A stretch of 64,000 nt of DNA from Azohydromonas aeria (GTDB lineage: Bacteria > Pseudomonadota > Gammaproteobacteria > Burkholderiales > Burkholderiaceae_C). This document shows positions 9,093-22,960 of this stretch, in pieces. Below the pieces are notes generated by a model. It saw nothing but the letters and a program-made list of their open reading frames with translations. It was not told where the DNA came from and did not search any database. Location of the stretch: assembly GCF_009760915.1 (NCBI RefSeq), contig NZ_VIDQ01000025.1, forward strand, positions 21,006 to 85,005, read 5' to 3'. The position numbers and the translations under genes were made by a program. Each line of letters starts with the position of its first letter. The stretch's first letter is position 1.

Positions 9093-9098
9093 TATAAT
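9093..9098 (+). promoter_or_regulatory. Probable -10 element of the atp operon promoter
   Basis: A perfect TATAAT lies 38 bases before atpI, inside a small inverted repeat (CCACC at 9088-9092, GGTGG at 9101-9105). The nearest TTGNNN is too far (TTGTAA at 9064-9069, 23-base spacer); TGGAGG at 9071-9076 would give a 16-base spacer. The promoter call therefore rests on the -10 and its position. Confidence 0.5.
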
Positions 9099-9135
9099 CC
9101 GGTGGTTTTGCGCATAGAGACAGTCTGAAGCCCAT

Positions 9136-9642
9136 ATGCAAGAGCGGTCCCGGCGTCCCGAGTTCCGCGACAGCTGGGCGGAGGACGAACACGACAAGGA
9201 ACTGGACGAGCGCGCGCCGCTGACGCGCGAGCAAGTCCTGGCCTTGCGCGAGCAATACCCGCTGCTGTCGCCGTGGCGGGTGGTCGCGGTTCAAGCCGCG
9301 GTGGGTCTGGTGGTGGCCGTCCTGGCGACGGTGATCACGGGCCGGTGGGCGGTCGGCTGGTCGGCGCTGTATGGCGCGGCGGCCGTGGTGGTGCCGGGGG
9401 CCCTGATGGTCCGCGGTCTCGCCAGGACCAAGGACATGCATCCCGGCACCATGGTGTTCGGCTTCATGTTCTGGGAGTTCATCAAGATCGGTGTCGCTGC
9501 CGCCATGCTGGTGGCCGCGGCGGTGGTCGTGCCTGACCTGAGCTGGCCGGCGTTGCTGGTGGCGATGGTGCTGTGCATGAAAGTCAACTGGCTGGCGCTG
9601 CTGTGGCAGGGCCGGGCGCGAGCAAGGAAAAAGAGAAGCTGA
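9136..9642 (+). CDS. atpI: ATP synthase subunit I
   Basis: A 168-residue membrane protein with a charged N-terminal tail of about 45 residues and four hydrophobic segments (about 48-68, 73-90, 108-128, 135-155). It is the first gene of the atp operon, as usual for AtpI, which helps assemble the c-ring. The FGFMFWEFIKIG and MKVNWLALLW segments are typical. The stop overlaps the atpB leader: atpB starts one base after it. The long charged leader is somewhat more extended than in many homologues. Confidence 0.85.
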   Translation: MQERSRRPEFRDSWAEDEHDKELDERAPLTREQVLALREQYPLLSPWRVVAVQAAVGLVVAVLATVITGRWAVGWSALYGAAAVVVPGALMVRGLARTKDMHPGTMVFGFMFWEFIKIGVAAAMLVAAAVVVPDLSWPALLVAMVLCMKVNWLALLWQGRARARKKRS

Positions 9643-9643
9643 C

Positions 9644-10833
<1,190 letters not shown>

Positions 10834-10888
10834 TCCGGCTTTTCTCGTCGTTCCCGAACGCTAGTTTTCAACGAGAGAGGTCCGAGCC

Positions 10889-11359
10889 GTGAATCTGAAC
10901 GCAACGTTGTTGGCGCAGATCGTCGTCTTCGTGATCTTGTGGTGGTTCACGATGAAGTTCGTGTGGCCGCCGATCACCAAGGCGCTCGACGAGCGCGCCC
11001 GGAAGGTCACCGAAGGCCTGGCCGCGGCCGACAAGGCCAAGGCCGAGCTGGCCACGGCCAACAAGCGCGTGGAGGCCCAGCTGGCCGAAGCGCGTGACGA
11101 CGCCGCCCGCCGCCTGGCCGATGCCGAGCGCCTGGCGCAGTCGATGATCGAAGAGGCCAAGGGTCGCGCCAGCGAAGAGGGCGCCAAGATCGTCGCCGCG
11201 GCCCGGGCCGAGGCCGAGCAGGCCAGCGTGCGTGCCCGCGAGGCGCTGCGCGACGAGGTCGCCGCGCTGGCCGTCAAGGGTGCCGAGGCGATCCTGCGCC
11301 GTGAAGTCAACCCCGCGGTGCACGGCGAGCTGCTGTCGCGCCTGAAGAGCGAGCTCTGA
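10889..11359 (+). CDS. atpF: ATP synthase Fo subunit b
   Basis: A 156-residue peripheral-stalk subunit. One N-terminal membrane helix (about 5-25, [19 protein letters not shown]) is followed by a long Ala/Glu/Arg-rich coiled coil with no helix breakers to the end. Length is standard for b. AGAGAGG lies before the ATG. The atpH start follows the stop after four bases, indicating coupled translation. Confidence 0.96.
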   Translation: MNLNATLLAQIVVFVILWWFTMKFVWPPITKALDERARKVTEGLAAADKAKAELATANKRVEAQLAEARDDAARRLADAERLAQSMIEEAKGRASEEGAKIVAAARAEAEQASVRAREALRDEVAALAVKGAEAILRREVNPAVHGELLSRLKSEL

Positions 11360-11363
11360 CACT

Positions 11364-11897
11364 ATGGCTGAGCTTGCAACCATCGCCCGCCCCTACGCGG
11401 AGGCGCTGTTCAAGACCATCATGGTCCAGGAACGCGCCGGTGCCCTCGAGCAGCTCGACCTGCTCGCGGCGCTGACCGCCGACCCCGAGGTGCGCCAGTT
11501 CGCCGCCGACCCGCGCACCAGCACCGAGCAGGTGATGAGCGTGGTCACCGGCGCGCTGCCCGCGCCGCTGTGGCCCGCGCTGCAGAACCTGCTGCGCACC
11601 ATGCTCGAAAACGGTCGCCTGGTGGCGCTGCCCGAGGTGGCGTCGCAGTACCGCGCGCTGGTCAACGCCGGCAGCGGCGTCTCCGACGCGCTGGTCTACA
11701 GCGCCTTCCCGATCGACGAGGCGCAGGGCGCCGAGGTGCTGGCCGCGCTCGAAAAGCGCTTCGGTCGCAAGCTCAACGCCACGGTGCAGATCGATCCCTC
11801 GCTCATCGGCGGCATCCGCGTGGTGGTCGGCGACGAGGTCTATGACAGCTCCGTCAAGGCCCGCCTGGAACAGATGAAGGTGGCGCTCACGGCCTGA
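11364..11897 (+). CDS. atpH: ATP synthase F1 subunit delta
   Basis: A 177-residue stalk subunit connecting b to the top of F1. It shows the typical N-terminal [14 protein letters not shown] helix and the C-terminal [25 protein letters not shown] block. A 138-base gap separates it from atpA, the longest inside the operon. That gap is C-rich and I see no gene or hairpin of note in it. Confidence 0.96.
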   Translation: MAELATIARPYAEALFKTIMVQERAGALEQLDLLAALTADPEVRQFAADPRTSTEQVMSVVTGALPAPLWPALQNLLRTMLENGRLVALPEVASQYRALVNAGSGVSDALVYSAFPIDEAQGAEVLAALEKRFGRKLNATVQIDPSLIGGIRVVVGDEVYDSSVKARLEQMKVALTA

Positions 11898-12035
11898 TGT
11901 GGAAAGGAAGCGGCAGGGCGCCGCGCCGCAACAAGCACCGGCGCGCCCCCTGCTGCGCATCCCGCACCCGAGCCAACAGCCAGCCACCCCCGCCACCGCT
12001 GCCGCCCAACGAGGCAAGCAGCCTGGGAGAACACG

Positions 12036-13589
<1,554 letters not shown>

Positions 13590-13629
13590 GTCACCGGCCT
13601 AGAGCACAAGTCCGAGAAGGAGTCAGTCC

Positions 13630-15940
<2,311 letters not shown>

Positions 15941-16046
15941 GGCCAGTCGCGGCCGCAACCGTCCGGCGCTTGACTGAGCCGGGTGGCGCGGCGGCCGCTG
16001 CTCCTTTCGCACGCAGCTTCTTCCTTTTCGCATCAAGGACCCGCAC

Positions 16047-16466
16047 ATGGCCACCATTCACGTCGACGTCGTCTCCGCCGAAGAGCTGATCTTCAGCGGC
16101 GAGGCGAAGTTCGTCGCGCTGCCGGGCGAGAACGGCGAGCTGGGCATCCTGCCCCGCCACACGCCGCTGATCACCCGCATCAAGCCCGGCGCGGTGCGCA
16201 TCGAGCGCGCCGACACCGGCGAGGAGGAGTTCGTGTTCGTCGCCGGCGGCATCCTGGAGGTGCAGCCGGGCACGGTCACGGTGCTCGCCGACACCGCCAT
16301 CCGCGGCCATGACCTCGACGAGGCCAAGGCCAACGAGGCCAAGCGCCTGGCCGAGGAAGCGATGAAGAACGCCAAGAGCGACATCGACTTCGCCACCGCG
16401 CAGAGCGAGTTTGCCGCCATGGCCGCGCAGCTCGCGGCGCTGCGCAAGTTCCGCGGCAAGCGCTGA
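16047..16466 (+). CDS. atpC: ATP synthase F1 subunit epsilon
   Basis: A 139-residue subunit: N-terminal beta sandwich ([19 protein letters not shown]) and C-terminal helical hairpin ([13 protein letters not shown]) that can inhibit ATP hydrolysis. It is the last gene of the operon, 106 bases after atpD, and is followed by a terminator hairpin. Confidence 0.97.
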   Translation: MATIHVDVVSAEELIFSGEAKFVALPGENGELGILPRHTPLITRIKPGAVRIERADTGEEEFVFVAGGILEVQPGTVTVLADTAIRGHDLDEAKANEAKRLAEEAMKNAKSDIDFATAQSEFAAMAAQLAALRKFRGKR

Positions 16467-16515
16467 AGCCCACCGGCCCGGCCGTCCCGGCCGCGCCCGC
16501 AGCTCCCCATCCGAA

Positions 16516-16546
16516 AAGCCCGCCCGGCGCAAGCCCGGCGGGCTTC
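16516..16546 (+). terminator. Terminator hairpin after the atp operon
   Basis: AAGCCCGCC and GGCGGGCTT form a 9-bp stem around a 12-base loop, 49 bases after the atpC stop. The following bases (CGTGTTTA) are only weakly T-rich. Confidence 0.6.
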
Positions 16547-16594
16547 GTGTTTACTGGCGGCCGTTTTCCGCTCGCGGCGCCGCCCGAAGTCCCC

Positions 16595-18529
16595 ATGTCC
16601 GCCGTTTCCGATACCGCCGCCGCTGCCGCCGGCCCGCGCGTGCTGTCGCTCATCCCGCCGATGACGCAGCTCAACACGCCGTACCCCTCCACCGCCTACC
16701 TCACCGGCTTCCTGCGCGCGCGCGGCGTCAGCGCGGCGCAGGACGACCTGGCGCTGAAGCTCGTGCTGCGGCTGTTGTCGCGCCCGGGGCTGCAGCGGCT
16801 GCGCGAGGCGGCGGAGGCCCTGCCGGCGAAGAAGCGCACGCAGCGCGTGGCGGCCTTCCTGGAGCGCTTCGACGACTACGCCGGCACGGTCGAGCGCGCC
16901 ATCCGCTTCCTGCAGGGGCGCGACGCGACGCTGGCGCACCGCATCGCCGCGCGCGGCTTCCTGCCCGAAGGGCCGCGGTTCCAGGCGCTGGAGGTGTACG
17001 GCGACGCCGAGGGCGACGACCCGCTGGCCTGGGCCTTCGGCGCCCTGGGCCTGAACGACCGCGCCAAGCACCTGGCCACGCTCTACCTCGACGACCTGGC
17101 CGACGTGCTGCGCGAGGCGGTGGACGGCCGCTTCGAGTTCGTGCGCTACGCCGAGTCGCTGGCCGCGGCGCAGGCCAGCTTCGACCCGCTGGCCGACGCG
17201 CTGGCGGCACCGCCCAATCTCATCGACCAGACGCTGCAGGCGCTGGCACTGGAGGCGCTGGAGGCGCACCGGCCCGACGTGGTGCTGCTGTCGGTGCCCT
17301 TTCCCGGCTCGGTCTATGGCGCGCTGCGCATCGCGCAGGCGGTGAAGGCGGCGCGGCCGGACGTGGCGGTGGTGCTGGGCGGCGGCTTCGTCAACACCGA
17401 GCTGCGCGAGCTGAAGGAACCGCGCGTCTTCGACCACGTGGATTTCGTGACGCTGGACGCCGGCGAGCGCCCGCTCCTGGCGCTGCTGGAACATCTGCAA
17501 GGCAAGCGCTCGCGCCAGCGCCTGGTGCGCACCTACGTGCGCGACGCCGAAGGGCTGGTGCGCTACGTGAACTTCCCCGAGCCCGACGTGCCGTTCGCGG
17601 ACGTGGGCACGCCGACCTGGGACGGGCTGCCGCTGGGGGACTACCTGTCGCTGCTGGACATGCTCAACCCCATGCACCGGCTCTGGAGCGACGGGCGCTG
17701 GAACAAGCTCACCGTGGCGCAGGGCTGCTACTGGAAGAAGTGCAGCTTCTGCGACGTGAGCCTGGACTACATCGCGCGCTACGAGGGCGCGGAGGCCAGC
17801 GTGCTGGCCGACCGCATCGAGGCCATCGTGGCCGAGACCGGGCAGACCGGCTTTCACTTCGTGGACGAGGCGGCGCCGCCCAAGGCGCTCAAGGCGCTGG
17901 CCACCGAGCTGCTGCGGCGCGACCTGCGCATCTCGTGGTGGGGCAACGTGCGCTTCGAGAAGACCTTCACGCCGGATCTCTGCGAGCTGCTGGCCGAGAG
18001 CGGCTGCATCGCGATCTCGGGCGGGCTGGAAGTGGCGTCGGACCGGCTGCTGAAGCTGATGAACAAGGGCGTGTCGGTGGCGCAGGTGGCGCGCGTGACG
18101 CGGGCCTTTGCCGAGTCGGGCGTGATGGTGCACGCCTACCTGATGTACGGCTTCCCGACGCAGACGGTGCAGGACACGGTGGACGCGCTGGAGTACGTGC
18201 GCCAGCTGTTCGAGGCCGGCTGCATCCACTCCGGCTTCTTCCACCGCTTCGCCTGCACGGTGCACTCGCCGGTGGGGCTGGACCCGGCGGCCTTCGGCAT
18301 CCGGTTGAAGCCGCTGCCCGAAGGCGGCTTCGCGCGCAACGACGTGGGCTTCATCGACCCCACGGGCACCGACCACAACGCGCTGGGCCGCGCTCTGAAG
18401 AAGGCGATCTACAACTTCATGCACGGCAACCTGCTGGAGGCCGACGTGCGCAGCTGGTTCGACGTGCGGGTGCCGCGGCCGACGGTGCCGAAGGGGTTTA
18501 TTCAAAGGGCGCTGGAGCAGCGCGGGTAG
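16595..18529 (+). CDS. B12-binding-domain radical SAM protein with CX4CX2C cluster motif
   Basis: A 644-residue enzyme. The first ~200 residues are helical and family-specific. A Rossmann-like domain (about 220-310, VVLLSVPFPGS ... VVLGGGFVNTE) resembles the B12-binding fold but lacks the DxHxxG base-off motif. The radical SAM core has cysteines C378, C383 and C386 (GCYWKKCSFCD): the spacing is four then two, not the usual three then two. Downstream GGLEVASDRLL and YLMYGFPTQT are normal radical SAM elements. Substrate unknown. The ATG at 16595 is chosen over 16547 because conserved text (RVLSLIPPMTQLNTPYPS) begins soon after it. It follows the atp terminator and is convergent with the DUF262 gene. 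Confidence 0.85.
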   Translation: MSAVSDTAAAAAGPRVLSLIPPMTQLNTPYPSTAYLTGFLRARGVSAAQDDLALKLVLRLLSRPGLQRLREAAEALPAKKRTQRVAAFLERFDDYAGTVERAIRFLQGRDATLAHRIAARGFLPEGPRFQALEVYGDAEGDDPLAWAFGALGLNDRAKHLATLYLDDLADVLREAVDGRFEFVRYAESLAAAQASFDPLADALAAPPNLIDQTLQALALEALEAHRPDVVLLSVPFPGSVYGALRIAQAVKAARPDVAVVLGGGFVNTELRELKEPRVFDHVDFVTLDAGERPLLALLEHLQGKRSRQRLVRTYVRDAEGLVRYVNFPEPDVPFADVGTPTWDGLPLGDYLSLLDMLNPMHRLWSDGRWNKLTVAQGCYWKKCSFCDVSLDYIARYEGAEASVLADRIEAIVAETGQTGFHFVDEAAPPKALKALATELLRRDLRISWWGNVRFEKTFTPDLCELLAESGCIAISGGLEVASDRLLKLMNKGVSVAQVARVTRAFAESGVMVHAYLMYGFPTQTVQDTVDALEYVRQLFEAGCIHSGFFHRFACTVHSPVGLDPAAFGIRLKPLPEGGFARNDVGFIDPTGTDHNALGRALKKAIYNFMHGNLLEADVRSWFDVRVPRPTVPKGFIQRALEQRG

Positions 18530-18533
18530 GGGC

Positions 18534-18557
18534 CGGCGCAGGCTGCAACCTGCGCCG
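18534..18557. terminator. Hairpin between convergent genes
   Basis: CGGCGCAGG, loop CTGCAA, CCTGCGCCG: a 9-bp perfect stem just after the radical SAM stop and before the DUF262 stop. No T-tract, but its position suits transcript ends from both sides. Confidence 0.45.
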
Positions 18558-18568
18558 TCGGCGACGTT

Positions 18569-20365
18569 CTAAAGGCTTTCGTAGTAGGTACGAATCTTTC
18601 TCGCCATCAATGCACGCCGCATGGAAAGAAACTCGGGATAGTCCGCCACGGTCATCTTCACGACATCGTGAGGCAGGCAATTGGCGTTCAGGTTGGCATG
18701 AAGATTCTCAATGTGGTCGATGCTGCCGAGTTTCAGGGGCTGACCCTCGCATTGCGCCATCACGCCGGCAAAGTAAACGTCCGGAGACTTGCTGCCGATC
18801 TTGATGTTGATCGAATCCTGCATGAAGGCGTAATTGGCGATCTGGTTGTACTCGGTGCGGGTCTTTCCCGCGTCTTTCAGCAGTTTCCGCGGGAAAATGT
18901 GATGAACGTCGCCGAGATTGGTCACCAAGTCGCGCACCGTGACATCGCGCGACAGCATGCCCCGGTCGTTGGCCTTGACCTGGGCTGCAACGAAAACCCA
19001 GAACAAAGGGTGGTTGGTGGAGGCAACATTCAATTCCTGAATCAGGCCAATATTCCAGAATGCATCTGACAGTTCCGCCTGCTCGGTACGCTCCAGGACG
19101 GCGGAAAAATCATTCTCTTCAATCAGCCTCAGGTCGCGCTCGAATTGTGTCTCAGCCGCGCCGGAGAAGCGGCTGGTCAGGATGGACAGCACGAACCAGC
19201 GTTGCACCAGGCGCTCGATTTTTCCCTCGTCCACACCGCGGCGGCGCAAGCTCAGATAAAGGGCATAGGCGAAATTCAGGGCGTTCTGCGAGCGCACCAT
19301 GGCGCTGGAAATAAAGCCGGCCGACTTGATGATGATGACGAACCGCTGAAAGTGCGTTTCGTTGATGAAGCGTCGGACACCTTCCGCCAGCTTGCCGAAC
19401 GAGGCCTCGGCAATGTCTTCCTCGAACTGCTTGGTGGCGAAGTTGCGCCCTGATAGCAGGCTCACCAGGTCGGACAGCTTGCCACGCCCGAACTCGGTGC
19501 CAAACGTCACCCTCAGCACGTCGGTGTAGCTGGGGTCGTAGAGATTGTCGTTGTCGTGGCGCAGCCAGCCCATTTGCTGGAAATAGTCGGTGGTTGCGAA
19601 TTCCTTGTCACGCTCCTTGAGTTGCTCATGGAATCCCGGTTCCTTGGCCAGATGGCAAAAATAGTCGATGGCCTTGCGCAATGTCGGGCCGCCATACTTG
19701 GCATCAGCCGCGATCTTGGACATGGCGAAGTCGGCTTGGGACAGGATCGTGCCCTTGGAGTTGATTCGTATGAATATCTCGGTGACCGTCTCGATGTCGA
19801 GGTCGTGATTCAGTTCAATGAGTCCGATCTGCTTGGTTGCGATATCGCTTAGCGTTTGAAGTGACTGCTGAACCTGCTCCGTGTCGACATTCGGGTTTGT
19901 GGATGTGTATTGATTGAATGCCTTGAACAGGTTGACCTTGCCGCTGAGAATGGGCGCTACATCAGGTATCCAGGTGGGGTTCTTTTCGATGGCGGGGTTG
20001 GTGACTTCAAATTCCTGAGTCAGCGGGTTGAAGGCTATTCTTATGGTGACCTTGCAGTATTCCTTGTTGATCACTTGCTGGCCCAGCACCGCCGCGGTGA
20101 GCGCCGTCACGCGCTGCTGGCCGTCAATCAGGATCATCTTGCCCTGCGCCGTCTGGCCATTCTTGAGCTTGACATCCGGATTTCGCCATGCAATCAGGTA
20201 GCCGACCGGAAAGCCTTTGTAGAGCGAATCGAGCAAATCACGCACCTGCGTAGCATCCCAGACGAAAGGACGCTGAATTTCAGGAATCGCGATTTCGCCT
20301 TCGCGAACCTTGGACAGGATGCCTTCGATCATGTGCTGATTCACGGCGTAACGCTGAACGGCCAT
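18569..20365 (-). CDS. DUF262 / HNH protein, GmrSD-like
   Basis: A 598-residue protein. The N-terminal DUF262 domain (ParB/Srx-like) has PEIQRPFVWD and DGQQR (81-85), the NTP-hydrolysis or DNA-processing motif of GmrS. The C-terminal part has an HNH/DUF1524-like block with H488-H489 (VHHIFPRKLL) and paired Asn residues (NQIANYAF, SINIKIGSKSP). GmrSD/BrxU proteins of this architecture restrict DNA with modified bases. GGGAGA four bases before the ATG at 20365 sets the start. G+C is near 50 % in several lines, far below the neighbours, indicating recent transfer. It lies 76 bases downstream of the M15-like gene, same strand. Defence is the best guess, not proven. Confidence 0.85.
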   Translation of the reverse strand: MAVQRYAVNQHMIEGILSKVREGEIAIPEIQRPFVWDATQVRDLLDSLYKGFPVGYLIAWRNPDVKLKNGQTAQGKMILIDGQQRVTALTAAVLGQQVINKEYCKVTIRIAFNPLTQEFEVTNPAIEKNPTWIPDVAPILSGKVNLFKAFNQYTSTNPNVDTEQVQQSLQTLSDIATKQIGLIELNHDLDIETVTEIFIRINSKGTILSQADFAMSKIAADAKYGGPTLRKAIDYFCHLAKEPGFHEQLKERDKEFATTDYFQQMGWLRHDNDNLYDPSYTDVLRVTFGTEFGRGKLSDLVSLLSGRNFATKQFEEDIAEASFGKLAEGVRRFINETHFQRFVIIIKSAGFISSAMVRSQNALNFAYALYLSLRRRGVDEGKIERLVQRWFVLSILTSRFSGAAETQFERDLRLIEENDFSAVLERTEQAELSDAFWNIGLIQELNVASTNHPLFWVFVAAQVKANDRGMLSRDVTVRDLVTNLGDVHHIFPRKLLKDAGKTRTEYNQIANYAFMQDSINIKIGSKSPDVYFAGVMAQCEGQPLKLGSIDHIENLHANLNANCLPHDVVKMTVADYPEFLSMRRALMARKIRTYYESL

Positions 20366-20441
20366 GTTTTCTCCCTCGGTCAATTCGATATTGGTAGTGA
20401 AAGCGGTTTGGTGTTAATCAGGTTGCCCGGCGCATTGCTGG

Positions 20442-21062
20442 TCAGGACAAGCCGGCTGGCGCTGGAAATCCCGCGTACTCGCTTGCGTGCGATCCGGCGT
20501 GATTCGGCATGCCCGGCTTGGTCAAACAGCCCCTGGGCGCCACGTAGCTGTCGATGCGCCGCAGCGGCTGCTCGTGCCAGCTGATGTTGAAGGCCGCCAG
20601 CTTCGGGAAGAAGTACAGGCTGCTGTAGGGCAGGTGGTCGTGGATCCACCAAGCCATATCGGTCCAGCGTCCGCCGCGCTCGACGTGGTCCGCCAGCCAG
20701 GGCAGCACGATGCAGGCCGTGGCGCCGCGGCCGCGGTCGTCGGGCAGGTCCCAGATGTGGCCGGCGCGGTTGGCCTCGTTGCTGGCGCAGTTGAGCCCGT
20801 TGCGGTTGCCGAAGTCGTTGACCGCCGGCGAGCGGTAGCCCGAGCGGACGTGCACGCGGCCGAAGGTGGCCTGCAGCGGCTCCAGCAGCCGCTCGCACAG
20901 CTCGCGGCCCGCCGCGATGGCGGCGTCCGGGTCGTCGGGCAGGTTGTGCAGCTGGTGCCAGGCAGCGATCTCGCTGTGCAGGAAGTCGCGCATGAAGAAG
21001 TGGCGCGACAGGCGCTCGCGGCCGAGGTTTTCGAGCTGCTCGTAGGACGTGACCGGTTTCAT
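20442..21062 (-). CDS. Peptidase M15-like protein
   Basis: A 206-residue protein without signal peptide or membrane helix. GYRSP (75-79) within VHVRSGYRSPAVN matches the start of M15 (D-Ala-D-Ala carboxypeptidase / YcbK-like) domains. H102 and D105 (GHIWD) and H141/H143 (WWIHDH, 138-143) could be the zinc ligands, though the classical SxHxxGxAxD is altered. The last ~25 residues look unconserved. AAGGAG about 12 bases upstream supports the ATG. It precedes the DUF262 gene, so the two may be one operon. Without a secretion signal a cell-wall role is doubtful; the fold may be reused. Confidence 0.6.
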   Translation of the reverse strand: MKPVTSYEQLENLGRERLSRHFFMRDFLHSEIAAWHQLHNLPDDPDAAIAAGRELCERLLEPLQATFGRVHVRSGYRSPAVNDFGNRNGLNCASNEANRAGHIWDLPDDRGRGATACIVLPWLADHVERGGRWTDMAWWIHDHLPYSSLYFFPKLAAFNISWHEQPLRRIDSYVAPRGCLTKPGMPNHAGSHASEYAGFPAPAGLS

Positions 21063-21445
21063 CTCTGCTCGGCTCCTTCAGGGAATGCGTGACTGCAGCG
21101 AGGCTGGGCGGCGTCGGACTCCTGGATACCGCTCCCATCAGCAAGAACTCTCAGCCGAGCCGTGGTCGCCGCAAGTTGTTGTCGGATGCTCATCGGGCGC
21201 GCGTGCTCCTGCAGGGGACTGTCGGCAGCCAAGCTAGCAGCGACGCTTGACGGCCGGAATAGCCGTTCCCTCCTGCTGCCCACGGGACAAAGCTGGGGGT
21301 TCTTCGGAGTTCAAAGCTCCCGTGCGGTGCAGGGCTGCTCCCTGGCACTGTGTCCGGGGAAACTTCAGGGCCGACTCGCGACGATTGATCGAATATCGAT
21401 TCGCTTGTTCTTCGGCGGAGTGTCCATTCATTCAAGGAGCCGCTG
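21063..21445. other. Divergent intergenic region, 383 bases
   Basis: It lies between the divergent M15-like and SHOCT lipoprotein genes. I see no gene. Bases 21264-21354 resemble 23069-23192 upstream of the metallophosphatase gene: both have a TCCTCCTGC...CCACG run, GGGACAA, two CAAAGCT words and a TGTGTCC/CGTGTCC end. No clear sigma-70 promoter was found. Confidence 0.4.
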
Positions 21446-22333
21446 ATGCCTGAATATGGCAAAATCAATTCCGATGTGACTCCGAAGCGACGCGAGCAAA
21501 CCTTGAGGATCATTATTCTCTTGGGCATGGTCATGGCTCTCGCCGGTTGCGCACACCCTGTCAATATCTCTCCCAATGCCGCTGTGGTCACGCGCTCTCC
21601 TGACCTACCGCCGCGTGTCAGGCACAACGTGGGATTTTTTCTGCCGCTTGAACTCATGAATCTCGAGGTGACAACGCCGGGCGGCGGCGGCGACAGTGTC
21701 CGGTATTTTCCGTACCGGGATATGGAGTCGGGCTACCAGTACATGCTTTCCAACGTGTTCGAGAACGTGGTCAGGCTGAGCGCGGTCGGCAGTGCCGAGG
21801 ACTTGGCCCGGCAGGGCGTCAAGGTCGTCGTCACCCCGACGCTGGTCACGAATTCCGGCTCGACGAATACCCTCACGTGGTCGCCCACCCATTTCACCGT
21901 GGACTTGACAAGCCAGGTGCGGGACGCTTCCGGCAAGTCACTGGGCAACCCGCGTGTCGTGGGCAACGGCCGCACCAATGGTGCTCTCATCACGGATTTC
22001 GACTTTGGAAAATCCGGGCGCTTGGCCATGGAGGATGCACTAAGGAAAATGCAGCAGGCGCTGCTGGAAATCAAATATGAACCTGTTGCGCCCGGGTCCG
22101 TGGCGCCGGCCGTGGCGTCGGCCCCGGCGCCGCGACTGACATCCGGATTCGTCGCGCCGGCGATTTCCTCCAGCATGGTGGCGCCAGCCATGTCGTCAGG
22201 TTTCGTCGCGCCGTCTCCCAATGCCGACAACGTGACCGCCAGGCTTGAAAAACTGAAACAGCTTTTCGACCGAAAGCTGATCAACCGGGAGGCCTACCAG
22301 CAGAAGAAAAAGGAAATCCTGGAAGGCCTTTGA
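21446..22333 (+). CDS. Lipoprotein with C-terminal SHOCT domain
   Basis: A 295-residue predicted lipoprotein: signal segment with lipobox LAGC (Cys 35). The middle domain (about 60-215) is a beta-rich fold with KVVVTPTLVTNSG, resembling outer-membrane assembly or secretin-pilot lipoproteins but not recognised further. A Pro/Ala/Ser linker repeats FVAPA, MVAPA, FVAPS. The last 30 residues (ENLKQLFDRKLI-like, NREAYQQKKKEIL) form a SHOCT helix pair. AAGGAG at 21434-21439 sits 6 bases before the ATG. Slightly lower G+C than most neighbours. Confidence 0.75.
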   Translation: MPEYGKINSDVTPKRREQTLRIIILLGMVMALAGCAHPVNISPNAAVVTRSPDLPPRVRHNVGFFLPLELMNLEVTTPGGGGDSVRYFPYRDMESGYQYMLSNVFENVVRLSAVGSAEDLARQGVKVVVTPTLVTNSGSTNTLTWSPTHFTVDLTSQVRDASGKSLGNPRVVGNGRTNGALITDFDFGKSGRLAMEDALRKMQQALLEIKYEPVAPGSVAPAVASAPAPRLTSGFVAPAISSSMVAPAMSSGFVAPSPNADNVTARLEKLKQLFDRKLINREAYQQKKKEILEGL

Positions 22334-22345
22334 ATTCGTGCCGTC

Positions 22346-22960
22346 TCACCCGTTCTCCACCCAGTCAAACTCCATCTGCCGCGCCGTGCGCTCGGCCAGT
22401 TCGCGCGAGTGCAGCCGCTCCACCAGGTGCAGCGCCATGTCGATGCCGGCGGAGATGCCGGCGCTGGTGACGAAGCGGCCCTGGTCCACCCAGCGCACGC
22501 CCTCGCGCACCGTCACGGCCGGAAACGTCCGGCGCAGGTCCTCGACGTCCTCCCAGTGCGTCGTCGCCTCCAGGCCGTCCAGGCAGCCGGTCTTCGCCAG
22601 CAGGAAGGCGCCGGTGCAGACGCTGGCCACCAGCGGCACAGCCGCGCACTGCGCCTGCAGCCAGGCGATCACGTCGGGCTTGTCGAGCTCGGCCGTGACC
22701 ACGCCCCCGGGGACGATCAGGCCGTCCAGCGGCGGGTGCTCCGACAGGCTGGCATCCGGCTCGATCTTCAGCCCGGCGCGGGCGCGCACCGGCGCGCGCG
22801 TGCGGCCGAGGGTGCGGACCTCGAACAGCGGCGGCACGCCGGCCGGCGCCTGGCGGCCGTGCACGCGCGCGGCGGTGGTCAGCACCTCGTAGGGGCCGGC
22901 GAAGTCGAGCACCTCGACCTGGTCGAAGACGTAGAGGCCGATCTGGAGGGGAGCGGGCAT
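22346..22960 (-). CDS. DJ-1/PfpI family protein (isonitrile hydratase / GATase1-like)
   Basis: A 204-residue protein of the DJ-1/PfpI superfamily. The nucleophile is C115 in the elbow VASVCTGAFLL; PGGV (84-87) and GISAGIDMALHLVE complete the fold. The closest characterised groups by motif are isonitrile hydratase and the sensor half of GlxA-type regulators; there is no AraC domain here. The ATG at 22960 gives MPAPLQIGLYVFDQ, where the first conserved strand begins. It is convergent with the SHOCT gene (12-base gap). Substrate unknown. Confidence 0.85.
   Translation of the reverse strand: MPAPLQIGLYVFDQVEVLDFAGPYEVLTTAARVHGRQAPAGVPPLFEVRTLGRTRAPVRARAGLKIEPDASLSEHPPLDGLIVPGGVVTAELDKPDVIAWLQAQCAAVPLVASVCTGAFLLAKTGCLDGLEATTHWEDVEDLRRTFPAVTVREGVRWVDQGRFVTSAGISAGIDMALHLVERLHSRELAERTARQMEFDWVENG

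Noticed and set aside
18569..22333. A complete integrated mobile element around the low-G+C gene
   Set aside because: No integrase, transposase, tRNA target or flanking direct repeat was found; only base composition supports transfer.
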